DNA of 64,000 nucleotides from UBA4582 sp965657335 (GTDB taxonomy: Bacteria; Pseudomonadota; Gammaproteobacteria; Pseudomonadales; Azotimanducaceae). Within the stretch, counting starts at the first letter, position 1; the number at the start of each line of letters is the position of its first letter. Below are positions 53,936 to 61,400 of this stretch, piece after piece. The stretch is from positions 1-64,000 of the forward strand of contig CBFHOH010000006.1 in assembly GCA_965657335.1 (NCBI GenBank), given 5' to 3'. The notes under the pieces are model-generated. The model had not been told where the DNA came from and did not search any database. It worked only from the letters and a program-made list of their open reading frames with translations. The translations under genes were made by a program, and so were the position numbers.

Positions 53936-54813
53936 GCATATTCTCTGCTTGTTTCGTCTCTTTCCCAGGAGCCGGGTTTTCCGGGACGAGACAGAATGCC
54001 TTTGCATCTGATGTAGATGCTGATAAGCAGGTAAACAGGCAAGCTTAGCCAGACGGTCGGTTTGCGCAGAATTCGGGATATGAATTTTGCTAACCGTTGC
54101 CGAGAACCACCGTCTCCGTTGGCGTATCCCATTTTCTCAAGTTGAACGGTTCCTCTGATGGCTCGTAGCCGTATTTTGATGAGGCCGTCCAGTGTAGACG
54201 GCGCAGTCATCTTAAATGAGCAACTTTCAACAAACGCGCGCTCAGCGCTAAAAAATTTGCGCCGAACTAGCTCGTCATCGTTGAGCACATCCGGAAACGG
54301 CGAAATGCGGGCGTGGCCGCTCTCAGAGACAGCGAACAGCCCGCCAAATTTACCCTGTTCGAAATAACTGTTGTATTGCCAGACTCGATAAAAAGCCCTA
54401 ACGGCGGCATTCGAGCGCGACGCATTGATCTCCATTCGGCCGCAAGAAGCCAACGCCTTTACATCTTGCAGGGGGCTAATTAAATCCCGCAAGCTGTCTG
54501 TAGAAACACTAAGATCCGCATCAAGATAGATCCTAGGAAAGTAACCTGCCTCTGCATCGGCGTAGTTCAATGCGCCAACCTTCGATGCGACCGGTGTTTC
54601 AAGCAGCTTAACGAGCGGAAAGCGTTCTGCAACGATGCCTGCGGTATTGTCAGTGCAGCCGTTGCAAACAACGATGACCTCGAACTCGCCCGATTCTACT
54701 GTTTTGTAAATACCCTCTAGGCAACGCCCTATGACAGCAGCCTCATTGTGCGCGGGGATAACAATCGTCGCCTTCGTCGTAGAAGACATTGATCCAAGAT
54801 GAATCTCTGTCAT
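53932..54813 (-). CDS. family 2 glycosyltransferase
   Basis: A 293-residue GT-A glycosyltransferase. TIVIPAHNEAAVIGRCLEGIYK is the start of the fold, EVIVVCNGCTDNTAGIV the nucleotide-Asp region, and RIYLDADLSVSTDSL the DxD motif; the C-terminal third includes a membrane-associating segment (TVWLSLPVYLLISIYIRCK). Its ATGA overlap with the Wzz gene and four-base gap from the preceding PssE-like gene define one operon. Donor and acceptor sugars unknown. Confidence 0.88.
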   Translation of the reverse strand: MTEIHLGSMSSTTKATIVIPAHNEAAVIGRCLEGIYKTVESGEFEVIVVCNGCTDNTAGIVAERFPLVKLLETPVASKVGALNYADAEAGYFPRIYLDADLSVSTDSLRDLISPLQDVKALASCGRMEINASRSNAAVRAFYRVWQYNSYFEQGKFGGLFAVSESGHARISPFPDVLNDDELVRRKFFSAERAFVESCSFKMTAPSTLDGLIKIRLRAIRGTVQLEKMGYANGDGGSRQRLAKFISRILRKPTVWLSLPVYLLISIYIRCKGILSRPGKPGSWERDETSREYA

Positions 54814-54817
54814 TTGT

Positions 54818-55324
54818 TTATGCGCTCAGCCTCGCCGGCATTTCGTTCGAGCCGATAAAACTGGATATCGAAGAAATGAGTGCCTGCCGTGAAGTGAGTT
54901 CACTCGCTACTGTGATGTCATTAGCTGACAATGCAGCATCGATGGCCTCGGCCAGATGTCCCTCGCTCTCGGCAACAAAAACATTGCTTAACTTTCTGAA
55001 TTTGTTCACTGTCGCAAGCTGGTGGTCGTTACGATGCTCGCCGAATTTCGCCTCTCTAGGCATGATAACGATGGGCTTGGACATTTCCATGGCGGTAATG
55101 ATCGAGCCCATACCTGCGTGCGAGATGAGTAATTCTGCCGACCCGACCTTCCGGTCGAACTCGTTAACGCCGAGGTAGTTTGAGCTTGAAATGGTCGACG
55201 GTGCGTATTTGCTTTCACCTGTTTGTGCAAAGACATCAAACTTGGCAGCCTTAGAAGCCCATTTGTCTACCGCTCTAACGAGACGGTCAAAGGGTAGTTG
55301 TGTGCCCACAGTAACAAATATCAT
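54818..55324 (-). CDS. PssE/Alg13-like glycosyltransferase subunit (GT28 C-terminal domain)
   Basis: A 168-residue single-domain protein: MIFVTVGTQLPFDRLVRAVD is the hallmark start of Alg13/PssE, and ELLISHAGMGSIITAMEMSKPIVIMPR the UDP-sugar binding loop, ending with HRNDHQLATVNKFRKL. In other bacteria PssE needs a membrane partner PssD (Alg14-like) to be active; none is adjacent here. Either the partner lies elsewhere or this copy acts with another membrane protein. First gene of a sigma-54 driven operon with the glycosyltransferase and Wzz genes. Confidence 0.87.
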   Translation of the reverse strand: MIFVTVGTQLPFDRLVRAVDKWASKAAKFDVFAQTGESKYAPSTISSSNYLGVNEFDRKVGSAELLISHAGMGSIITAMEMSKPIVIMPREAKFGEHRNDHQLATVNKFRKLSNVFVAESEGHLAEAIDAALSANDITVASELTSRQALISSISSFIGSNEMPARLSA

Positions 55325-55395
55325 ATCTTTTCCCCAAATCCAGTGGTGCGTGTCTGATGACAGCGATTGTTCACTTTTAACGTAAATAATTCCCC

Positions 55396-55411
55396 TGCAA
55401 ACGACATGCCA
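55396..55411 (-). promoter_or_regulatory. sigma-54 promoter (-24/-12) of the PssE-glycosyltransferase-Wzz operon
   Basis: Minus-strand TGGCATGTCGTTTGCA matches TGGCA-N6-TTGCW exactly and lies 72 bases above the PssE-like start codon at 55324. Confidence 0.82.
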
Positions 55412-55843
55412 AAGGGTAAGTTGTTATACGAGAATTCGAATAAGCCATTAAAAACAGCGAGATGTGAGGTTTAACCTAAAATGAAGTTGGTGTCTGCTGC
55501 CGGCAAAACTTTTACTTTGCAATGCAAATAGAGCTTCGAATTGCAAATCGCGAACGATAAACCGCTCTATGAAACAGCTGTTGTTCTGTGCGCGGCGAGC
55601 CCCGCCATGCTGCCCGTCCGAAAATCATTTGTATGATGTCAAGACACTGATTGCTGTTCAGTATCTGATAACTCTGGTTAGTCAGAAGCTAACCCATTGC
55701 TTCGTGTTTTGAGTAGGCCTTGCCGCAGGCGTATTGACGCGGATGTCGCGCGCAAGAGGACAATCGTGAAGCACAGCGAGCGCCTTTGTGGTTGCTGTTT
55801 CTCGGTTCGCAAATGACAAACGCGACCTGTTGAAAGCTGTTCT

Positions 55844-55856
55844 GCAAAATGCGAAT
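55844..55856 (+). promoter_or_regulatory. candidate activator site upstream of the second ATP-grasp gene
   Basis: GCAAAATGCGAAT differs from the regulator-gene element GCATAWTGCGAAW at one position. It lies about 118 bases upstream of the sigma-54 promoter at 55974, the usual distance for an enhancer. Confidence 0.5.
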
Positions 55857-55973
55857 ACTCTCGCTGGCTCGAGCGAGTAAGGTCAAGAACCGCGTCCCAT
55901 TTGTTGTGATTTATGCAAAATCAAGTGGTATTGATATGACATTACTGTCTGATGTTATTGCTATTAAGGCACT

Positions 55974-55989
55974 TGGCATAGGAATTGCT
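55974..55989 (+). promoter_or_regulatory. sigma-54 promoter (-24/-12) of the ATP-grasp-Wzx-ATP-grasp-Wzy operon
   Basis: TGGCATAGGAATTGCT matches TGGCA-N6-TTGCW exactly and ends 40 bases before the start codon at 56030. Confidence 0.85.
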
Positions 55990-56029
55990 GTTTTATTGAG
56001 CATGTTGTTATTGCGGGCATTAGTGTGGC

Positions 56030-57304
56030 ATGAATACAAGTACTTCAACCATGGAGAAGGACCTCTACAACAAAAGTGCGTCTAAAGAGGTTATTCCGGC
56101 GGTAGTGGCTTGGTTAGATAACAACGTTGGACTGGAATTAAGTCGTATATTAAGCAAGCACGGGATACCTGTTATCGCGCTTGCCGTCGACGTAAAGAAC
56201 TATCGGTGTAAAACGCGATTCGTGCAGCGCATCGTCGCGGTTCCCAGCGGTGACAAAGGTCTGCTTCAGGCGCTGGATGAACTATCGCACTCATTGCCTG
56301 GCGGCGCTGTATTTTGCCCGACTACCGATGCTTTGGCGTTTATCGCCAGCAAAAACCGTGTGAGACTCGAGCAAACTTATCGCATGGCGATTGCCAATGA
56401 AGACACGCTCGAAATGCTTGGGGATAAAGCGCAGGTAAGCAAGCTTGTAAAAAAAGTGGGTATCAGCCTCCCGCAGACCTGGACCGTCAGCGCGGTAGAA
56501 GAGATTCAGCCGCTGATTGACGCGTGCACCTTGCCGCTCATCGTGAAGCCCTCCGTTAGAACCGATGCTTGGTGGACAACAATACGCGAAAAAGCGTTCA
56601 GGATTGACACAAGAGCTGAACTTGAGAATGCGCTTCAAAAATGTGTCGGTTTGGCGCCAAGTATCATTGTGCAGGAATGGATCGAGGGAGACGATAGCAA
56701 CATGTTTTTCTATCTTAGCTATATCGGTAGAGATCGCCAGTGTCTGGCAGAGCTTGTGGGTCAAAAGTTGCGTCAATGGCCACGAACGACCGGTGTGGGT
56801 GCCTCCTCGGTGCAAGTCGATGTTCCGAAACTTAATCAGATTTCTCGCAAGTTGCTTGATTCTACCGACTTTCATGGATTTTGTGAGATTGAGTACAAGC
56901 GGCGCGAAGGCACTGATGATTACTATTTCATAGAGGCTAATGTCGGCCGTCCCTCATTGCATGCTGCACTTGCGGAATCTTGCGGTATAGAAATGCAACA
57001 TACGATGTACTGTGATTGCACGGATGTGCCATTACCAGAGGCCAATGAGGTTAAGTATTCCCGCGCAAAAAGCGTCGTTTGGCGTTTTGAGCTGCAGGCC
57101 GTAGCAAGGGCCTGGCTGGACAATGAGCTAACGCTTTACGGCTGGTTCAAGTCACTGGCTGGCAGATCCAGATCTCTGGATTTACATCTCGATGATCCCG
57201 CGGTTGTCTGGGCTGGTTTCCTTCAGCCAGCGTTTGAATTCAGTTTCAAAAAGATGATGAGTGTGATTAGAGGGGTAAGCTCATCTTCGGGAAAAACGCG
57301 ATGA
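56030..57304 (+). CDS. ATP-grasp ligase of the exopolysaccharide locus
   Basis: A 424-residue protein with a pre-ATP-grasp domain (PAVVAWLDNNVGLELSRIL, IPVIALAVDVKNYRCKTR) and ATP-grasp core: MLGDKAQVSKLVKKVGISLPQT, LPLIVKPSV, IIVQEWIEGDDSNMFF and CEIEYKRR...YYFIEANVGRPS for ATP-Mg binding. The arrangement resembles carboxylate-amine ligases fused to a sugar-like binding N-domain. First gene of a plus-strand operon followed by the flippase with a single base between. An ATG at 56051 is an alternative start. Confidence 0.83.
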   Translation: MNTSTSTMEKDLYNKSASKEVIPAVVAWLDNNVGLELSRILSKHGIPVIALAVDVKNYRCKTRFVQRIVAVPSGDKGLLQALDELSHSLPGGAVFCPTTDALAFIASKNRVRLEQTYRMAIANEDTLEMLGDKAQVSKLVKKVGISLPQTWTVSAVEEIQPLIDACTLPLIVKPSVRTDAWWTTIREKAFRIDTRAELENALQKCVGLAPSIIVQEWIEGDDSNMFFYLSYIGRDRQCLAELVGQKLRQWPRTTGVGASSVQVDVPKLNQISRKLLDSTDFHGFCEIEYKRREGTDDYYFIEANVGRPSLHAALAESCGIEMQHTMYCDCTDVPLPEANEVKYSRAKSVVWRFELQAVARAWLDNELTLYGWFKSLAGRSRSLDLHLDDPAVVWAGFLQPAFEFSFKKMMSVIRGVSSSSGKTR

Positions 57305-57305
57305 A

Positions 57306-58775
57306 ATGCTTCAAATGAGCGTTAATCTTTTTTCAAAGGCGAGGACAGCACGATTTTTCTCGAGTAAGTTTGTTTATAACGGCGCACTGCTCTCTGTTGG
57401 GGTTGCTATCGTCGCCGTCTTTACGTTTGCTCGCAGCCTGATACTCGCTCGCGGCATTTCGCTTGAGGACTTCGGCGTTGTAACAGCATTGCTTACCTCG
57501 ATGTCACTTGTGCAAATGGCGACAGCTATCGCTGGCGAAAAACAAATCCTTCAGGACGAAGATGGCGGTAGTGAAGAATTTCTTGCGGCAGTTCATACCT
57601 TGGCAGTTATTAGAGGCTTTTTCTGCAGCGGGTTGATGTTTCTTGCAGCGGGCCCGGTCAGCAATTTTTTCGGTTTGCCCGATATACTCTGGGCATTTCA
57701 AATGGTCGCGTTGGGTCCGGCCATCGCTGGCTTTACGCATTATGACTACAGTGCAATGCAGCGCGAGTCGAATCACAAAGCCGCGGTCATAGTGGCCACT
57801 GCGCCAGATGTGCTGGTGACCATTTTAACGATACCCGCCGTTGTTATCTGGCCTGACTATCGGGCTATTTTTCTCGCATGTCTCGGTTGGCCAATTCTAA
57901 AGTGCGTGATATCCCATATAACATCGAGACGTACCTACCGCCTGAATATGGATCCGTTGTTATTGATCAAACTGTTCAAGTTTTCCTGGCCTTTAATGAT
58001 GAGCGGGCTTTTGCTTTTCCTGATTTTTCATGGTGATAGGGCGATCATCGGGCACTACTTCAGTATGTCTGAGCTTGGTTACTTCTCACTTATATTGACG
58101 GCTTTTCTGTTGCCGAGCCAACTGTTGCATCGAGTATGTGACTCGCTAATTCTGTCTCCTTTGTCTAGGTCTTTTCAGCAGGGAGATGGGTTTCAGTCTC
58201 AGCAGTCTTTTATCTGGAACTCACTCTTTAGTCTGAGTGCTGCCTATGCATGGTTTTCAATATTAATTGGCCCATGGCTTTTCATCTTTTTATTCGGTGA
58301 AAAATACGAGTCAGGGCTTAGCCTGCTTCCATGGATTGTGTTGATGGTCTCTGTGCGTATCATTCGCATCGCCACATCATTGCTTGCGCTAGCGACTGGA
58401 CAACCTTACTGTGAATTTTATGCGAATTTGATGCGCACCCTTGCATTGCCGCTAGCAGTCGCCGGTTTGATGATGGACTATCCTATCGAGTGTGTGCCGA
58501 TAGCCGGCATTGCTGGCGAGGCGCTAGCTTTTTTCGTTGGCTTAGTCTTACTCAAATTGCCGAGACATTCAGCCGGACAATCTCCAGCAAACCCAGTCAT
58601 TATCGCTCTCTGGTTTGGATCGATGGCATTCATCACTTTTGAAGTTGTCATCGGCATCAGTTCTCCCTACACCGTGGCAACGCTAGCGGCAGGCTTGCTG
58701 GCTGCGATGTGTTTCCTATCCATAAAACAACATTCGAAATTTACGACAGAACAAGGACTCTCTAATAATGTCTAG
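57306..58775 (+). CDS. oligosaccharide flippase (Wzx/MOP family)
   Basis: A 489-residue membrane protein with about 12-14 helices. The N-terminus reads FVYNGALLSVGVAIVAVFTFARSLILARGISLEDFGVV in two pieces, the classic Wzx start (gate helix then GxxxxxxxYG-like DFG). Further helices include LLLFLIFHGDRAIIGHYFSMSELGYFSL. It flips lipid-linked repeat units across the inner membrane. It overlaps the following ATP-grasp gene by eight bases. ATG 57315 is an alternative start. Confidence 0.88.
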   Translation: MLQMSVNLFSKARTARFFSSKFVYNGALLSVGVAIVAVFTFARSLILARGISLEDFGVVTALLTSMSLVQMATAIAGEKQILQDEDGGSEEFLAAVHTLAVIRGFFCSGLMFLAAGPVSNFFGLPDILWAFQMVALGPAIAGFTHYDYSAMQRESNHKAAVIVATAPDVLVTILTIPAVVIWPDYRAIFLACLGWPILKCVISHITSRRTYRLNMDPLLLIKLFKFSWPLMMSGLLLFLIFHGDRAIIGHYFSMSELGYFSLILTAFLLPSQLLHRVCDSLILSPLSRSFQQGDGFQSQQSFIWNSLFSLSAAYAWFSILIGPWLFIFLFGEKYESGLSLLPWIVLMVSVRIIRIATSLLALATGQPYCEFYANLMRTLALPLAVAGLMMDYPIECVPIAGIAGEALAFFVGLVLLKLPRHSAGQSPANPVIIALWFGSMAFITFEVVIGISSPYTVATLAAGLLAAMCFLSIKQHSKFTTEQGLSNNV

Positions 58776-59841
58776 CCAATCAGAACTAGTATTTATCATT
58801 AACGACCCGGTGGTCGGTTTAGGGCTGCTCAGAACGGCAAAACTGGGTGGTTATCAAGTTAATGTTATCGCTCGCAAAGGTTGCCGATGGCTTAGGTGGA
58901 CCTCTGCTTGCCAAAAATTTTTCGAAGTCGAAGAGTCTCGTATAGAGCAAGACCTCGTGAACGTGTTAAGAGAAAAGGGCTTCGATGATCCGAAGTACAT
59001 CTGTTTGGCAGCAGGCGATATCGCGACACAAGCGCTAATAGAAAATGTCTCCGTTCTGCGAGCTAAGGCTCAGCATGCAATGGATGCTCAGACTAGGCTT
59101 AGCATCGGAAACAAAGCAGATTTTTCGGAAATTTGTAAAAGCCTCAATATTCCAACGCCCATCACTTGGGTGGTGAAAGAAAAGCAAGAGCTCCTAGCTC
59201 TGCCACAAAAAGAGGGTTTCTCGTTTCCGGTAATCGTCAAAGCAGTGAACATGAGCGGAAGCATTGGTATAAAAACAGCAGATGACATCGTTGAACTGAA
59301 CGAAATCGTTGAGGACCCTGACTACAACTACTCACCTATGGTTGTTCAGGAGTTTATAACAGGTTACGACGTTGGCTTCAGTCTTATCGCCGAGAACGGG
59401 CGAATTCGATCAGGCTACACGCAAAAGAGAGCTAAGGGCGGCGACACATTTCCTCGTCATAATGCTTTGCTAGAGTATTCACAGATACTTTGTGAATCAG
59501 TCAATTACTCGGGTCCCGCAAATATCGACGCGCGTATCGATGCTGATGGCAATATTTTCATCATTGAGTGTAATGCCAGGTTCTGGGCAACGAGTCCTCT
59601 GAGTTATTTGCTTGGCATTGACCTGATTGCTGAGGGGCATACTTGCTCAAGCGCCGGGACTGACGTCGTTCATCATCACGACAACACGTTTTTTTCGCTG
59701 GGTAACGCATTAAAAGGCTTGTTGTTACTTGGACCAATGGGTTCTGAAAAGGCTCGACGCTACCTCAGATCTGTTTTCGCAGATTTGCCTGGCATTCTGT
59801 TTACGAAAGTACCCGCTTCTCGAAAATTTTTCGCGCTCTGA
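58768..59841 (+). CDS. ATP-grasp ligase of the exopolysaccharide locus
   Basis: A 357-residue ATP-grasp protein unlike the other two in N-terminal sequence. Its blocks are SIGNKADFSEICKSLNIPTPITW, SFPVIVKAVNMSGSIGIKTA (the nucleotide-binding loop, Gly-rich), MVVQEFITGYDVGFSLIA and IFIIECNARFWATSPLSYLLG (metal-binding Glu/Asn). ATG overlaps the Wzx gene's end. A C-terminal helical part of about 60 residues follows. Third ATP-grasp gene of the locus; likely ligates amino-type groups to the sugar chain or its precursor. Confidence 0.85.
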   Translation: MSSQSELVFIINDPVVGLGLLRTAKLGGYQVNVIARKGCRWLRWTSACQKFFEVEESRIEQDLVNVLREKGFDDPKYICLAAGDIATQALIENVSVLRAKAQHAMDAQTRLSIGNKADFSEICKSLNIPTPITWVVKEKQELLALPQKEGFSFPVIVKAVNMSGSIGIKTADDIVELNEIVEDPDYNYSPMVVQEFITGYDVGFSLIAENGRIRSGYTQKRAKGGDTFPRHNALLEYSQILCESVNYSGPANIDARIDADGNIFIIECNARFWATSPLSYLLGIDLIAEGHTCSSAGTDVVHHHDNTFFSLGNALKGLLLLGPMGSEKARRYLRSVFADLPGILFTKVPASRKFFAL

Positions 59842-59871
59842 TTTTTCGTTGGAGAGAAAGGTGTCATAGAA

Positions 59872-61143
59872 GTGTTTGCCAATTTACAACGGGATCTTCC
59901 GCTACCAGTGGCCGCAATGCTTATCTCGCTCTTGCTGCCGCCAGAGTTGTCTGTCGAGTTGGGCGGGCTTCGGCTTTCTGGGTATCGTATTGTTCTATTA
60001 GTCATGTTTATCCCGACGCTTTATGCACTCCTTTTGCGTCCAAACATTCGAATGTCCTTTGCCGACTGGGGCATGATTTTTGTCTCTGCTTGGTCTTTTC
60101 TCGCGCTCATCGTGCATGAAGGTTTGGTGGGTGCGATTGAAAAAGGCGGTATACTGATCGTAGAGATGTTTGGTTCCTACCTCATCGCCAGAATATATAT
60201 AACGCGTTACGAAAAGTTGTTGGCGGTTGCTAAGCTGTTAACCATGATGGTCGCCGCTGTGCTCATTGTATCTATCCCGGAATCGTTGACTGGCATTCAC
60301 TTTCTGCGTGGTTCTGGGGCTGGGTATTATCCAGAGCGACTTGGTTTGTATCGCGCCTACGGCCCCTTTGACCATCCGATACTACACGGTGTTGTCTGCG
60401 CTTCGGCCTTCTCTTACGCACACGCACTGGTCTCGGCTGACAAGAAGGTTGCGATTGGCAAATGGACGCCTGCTTTGATTGTCAGCGCTGCGACGTTTTT
60501 CTCTTTATCCGCTGGCCCATTTATCGCGCTAGGTACACAAATTGGTCTGGCTTTCTGGGACTATTTCTCAAAAAAGCTGAAAAATCGCTGGTGGATCGTG
60601 ATAGGCATCATAAGCGTCACCTATATCGGTATCGATCTTCTGTCGAATAGGTCGCCGGTCGCTGTACTGATCAGTTATCTCAGTTTCTCGGGTCAAACGG
60701 CCTATGTCAGGTTGCTGATTTTTGAATACGGCAGCGCCGAGGCACTAAGGCACCCTTTACTCGGGATTGGCTACGGTGATTGGTTACGTCCCGCCTGGAT
60801 GCCACCCTCTGTGGATAACTTCTGGCTGCTTACCGCGATGAGATATGGCATGCCGGCGAGCCTTGGCATTACCGCGGTGATCGTATATATGGTCCTTCGT
60901 ATTGGCCGCACGCCCGGCACGGTGCTTGTTCGGGACGCCGGTCGAGCATGGGGGTTTACACTAGCAGGTTTCGCATTGGTCGGTTGCACAGTGCATTTTT
61001 GGAATGCAACATTTGTACTGTTTTTCTTTTTTCTGGGTTCAGGGCACTGGGTATTTAGCGAAAAGCGAATTGTTAGCAATGCGCCACAACGGCGTGCGCC
61101 ACCCCGGCTTCGCTCCTACCAGCCAAGGCCGACGCTTTTTTAG
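59872..61143 (+). CDS. O-antigen ligase/Wzy-type polymerase family membrane protein
   Basis: A 423-residue, roughly ten-helix protein from a GTG start with GGAGAGAAAGG upstream. The conserved Wzy_C-type region includes RLGLYRAYGPFDHPILHGVVCA and, after a long periplasmic loop, RHPLLGIGYGDW before the last helices. This domain polymerises repeat units or ligates polymer to lipid. A basic C-terminal tail (PQRRAPPRLRSYQPRP) is cytoplasmic. A 6-bp hairpin (61131-61147) covers the stop codon. It ends the operon. Confidence 0.84.
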   Translation: MFANLQRDLPLPVAAMLISLLLPPELSVELGGLRLSGYRIVLLVMFIPTLYALLLRPNIRMSFADWGMIFVSAWSFLALIVHEGLVGAIEKGGILIVEMFGSYLIARIYITRYEKLLAVAKLLTMMVAAVLIVSIPESLTGIHFLRGSGAGYYPERLGLYRAYGPFDHPILHGVVCASAFSYAHALVSADKKVAIGKWTPALIVSAATFFSLSAGPFIALGTQIGLAFWDYFSKKLKNRWWIVIGIISVTYIGIDLLSNRSPVAVLISYLSFSGQTAYVRLLIFEYGSAEALRHPLLGIGYGDWLRPAWMPPSVDNFWLLTAMRYGMPASLGITAVIVYMVLRIGRTPGTVLVRDAGRAWGFTLAGFALVGCTVHFWNATFVLFFFFLGSGHWVFSEKRIVSNAPQRRAPPRLRSYQPRPTLF

Positions 61144-61147
61144 CGTC
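61131..61147 (+). terminator. hairpin at the end of the polymerase gene
   Basis: GACGCT (61131-61136) pairs with AGCGTC (61142-61147) around TTTTT; a further copy GACGCT follows at 61157-61162, offering alternative pairing. No T-run follows. Confidence 0.35.
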
Positions 61148-61170
61148 TTGGGATCCGACGCTTAATGATT

Positions 61171-61246
61171 TTGCATATTGCGAATATTGTTGTTGCATAA
61201 TGCGAAATATGCTTGAAGTTCTTGCGCGAAATTCGCAATATGCGAG
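61171..61246 (+). promoter_or_regulatory. triplet of enhancer-like elements upstream of the LuxO-like gene
   Basis: The 13-mer GCATATTGCGAAT occurs at 61173-61185 (plus) and inverted at 61231-61243 (minus); a near copy, GCATAATGCGAAA, lies at 61195-61207. The centres are 22 and 36 bases apart, about two and three and a half helical turns. They lie 110-180 bases above the sigma-54 promoter at 61354, the usual range for activator sites, and suggest autoregulation. Confidence 0.65.
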
Positions 61247-61353
61247 CAAAATACGTAGCCGAAACGGAAATGCCGCCCCTTTAGAGGTCTGACACGCTGT
61301 TTCTCCTGCGTAAGCTATTGTTTTTCATGCGCTGCCGATGGGTTGGTCCTATG

Positions 61354-61369
61354 TGGCATCAAAATTGCT
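61354..61369 (+). promoter_or_regulatory. sigma-54 promoter (-24/-12) of the LuxO-like regulator operon
   Basis: TGGCATCAAAATTGCT matches TGGCA-N6-TTGCW exactly and ends 31 bases before the start codon at 61401. Confidence 0.85.
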
Positions 61370-61400
61370 TTGGTAAGTGTATTGAAAGGGGCTCTGATAA

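Larger units (their letters stand above)
55325..56029. other. 705-base divergent control region of the exopolysaccharide locus
   Basis: No gene is supported here. The region holds two oppositely directed sigma-54 promoters (55396-55411 minus, 55974-55989 plus), the palindrome TTTGCAATGCAAA (55516-55528), TTCG...CGAA paired bases around 55537-55553 and a GCAAAATGCGAAT site (55844-55856). The length and content fit a complex enhancer region. Confidence 0.7.

Noticed and set aside
55936..56085. Possible 49-residue single-helix membrane protein (MTLLSDVIAIKAL... start)
   Set aside because: It contains the sigma-54 promoter at 55974-55989 and overlaps the start of the ATP-grasp gene; no ribosome-binding site. 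Hydrophobicity alone is not enough.
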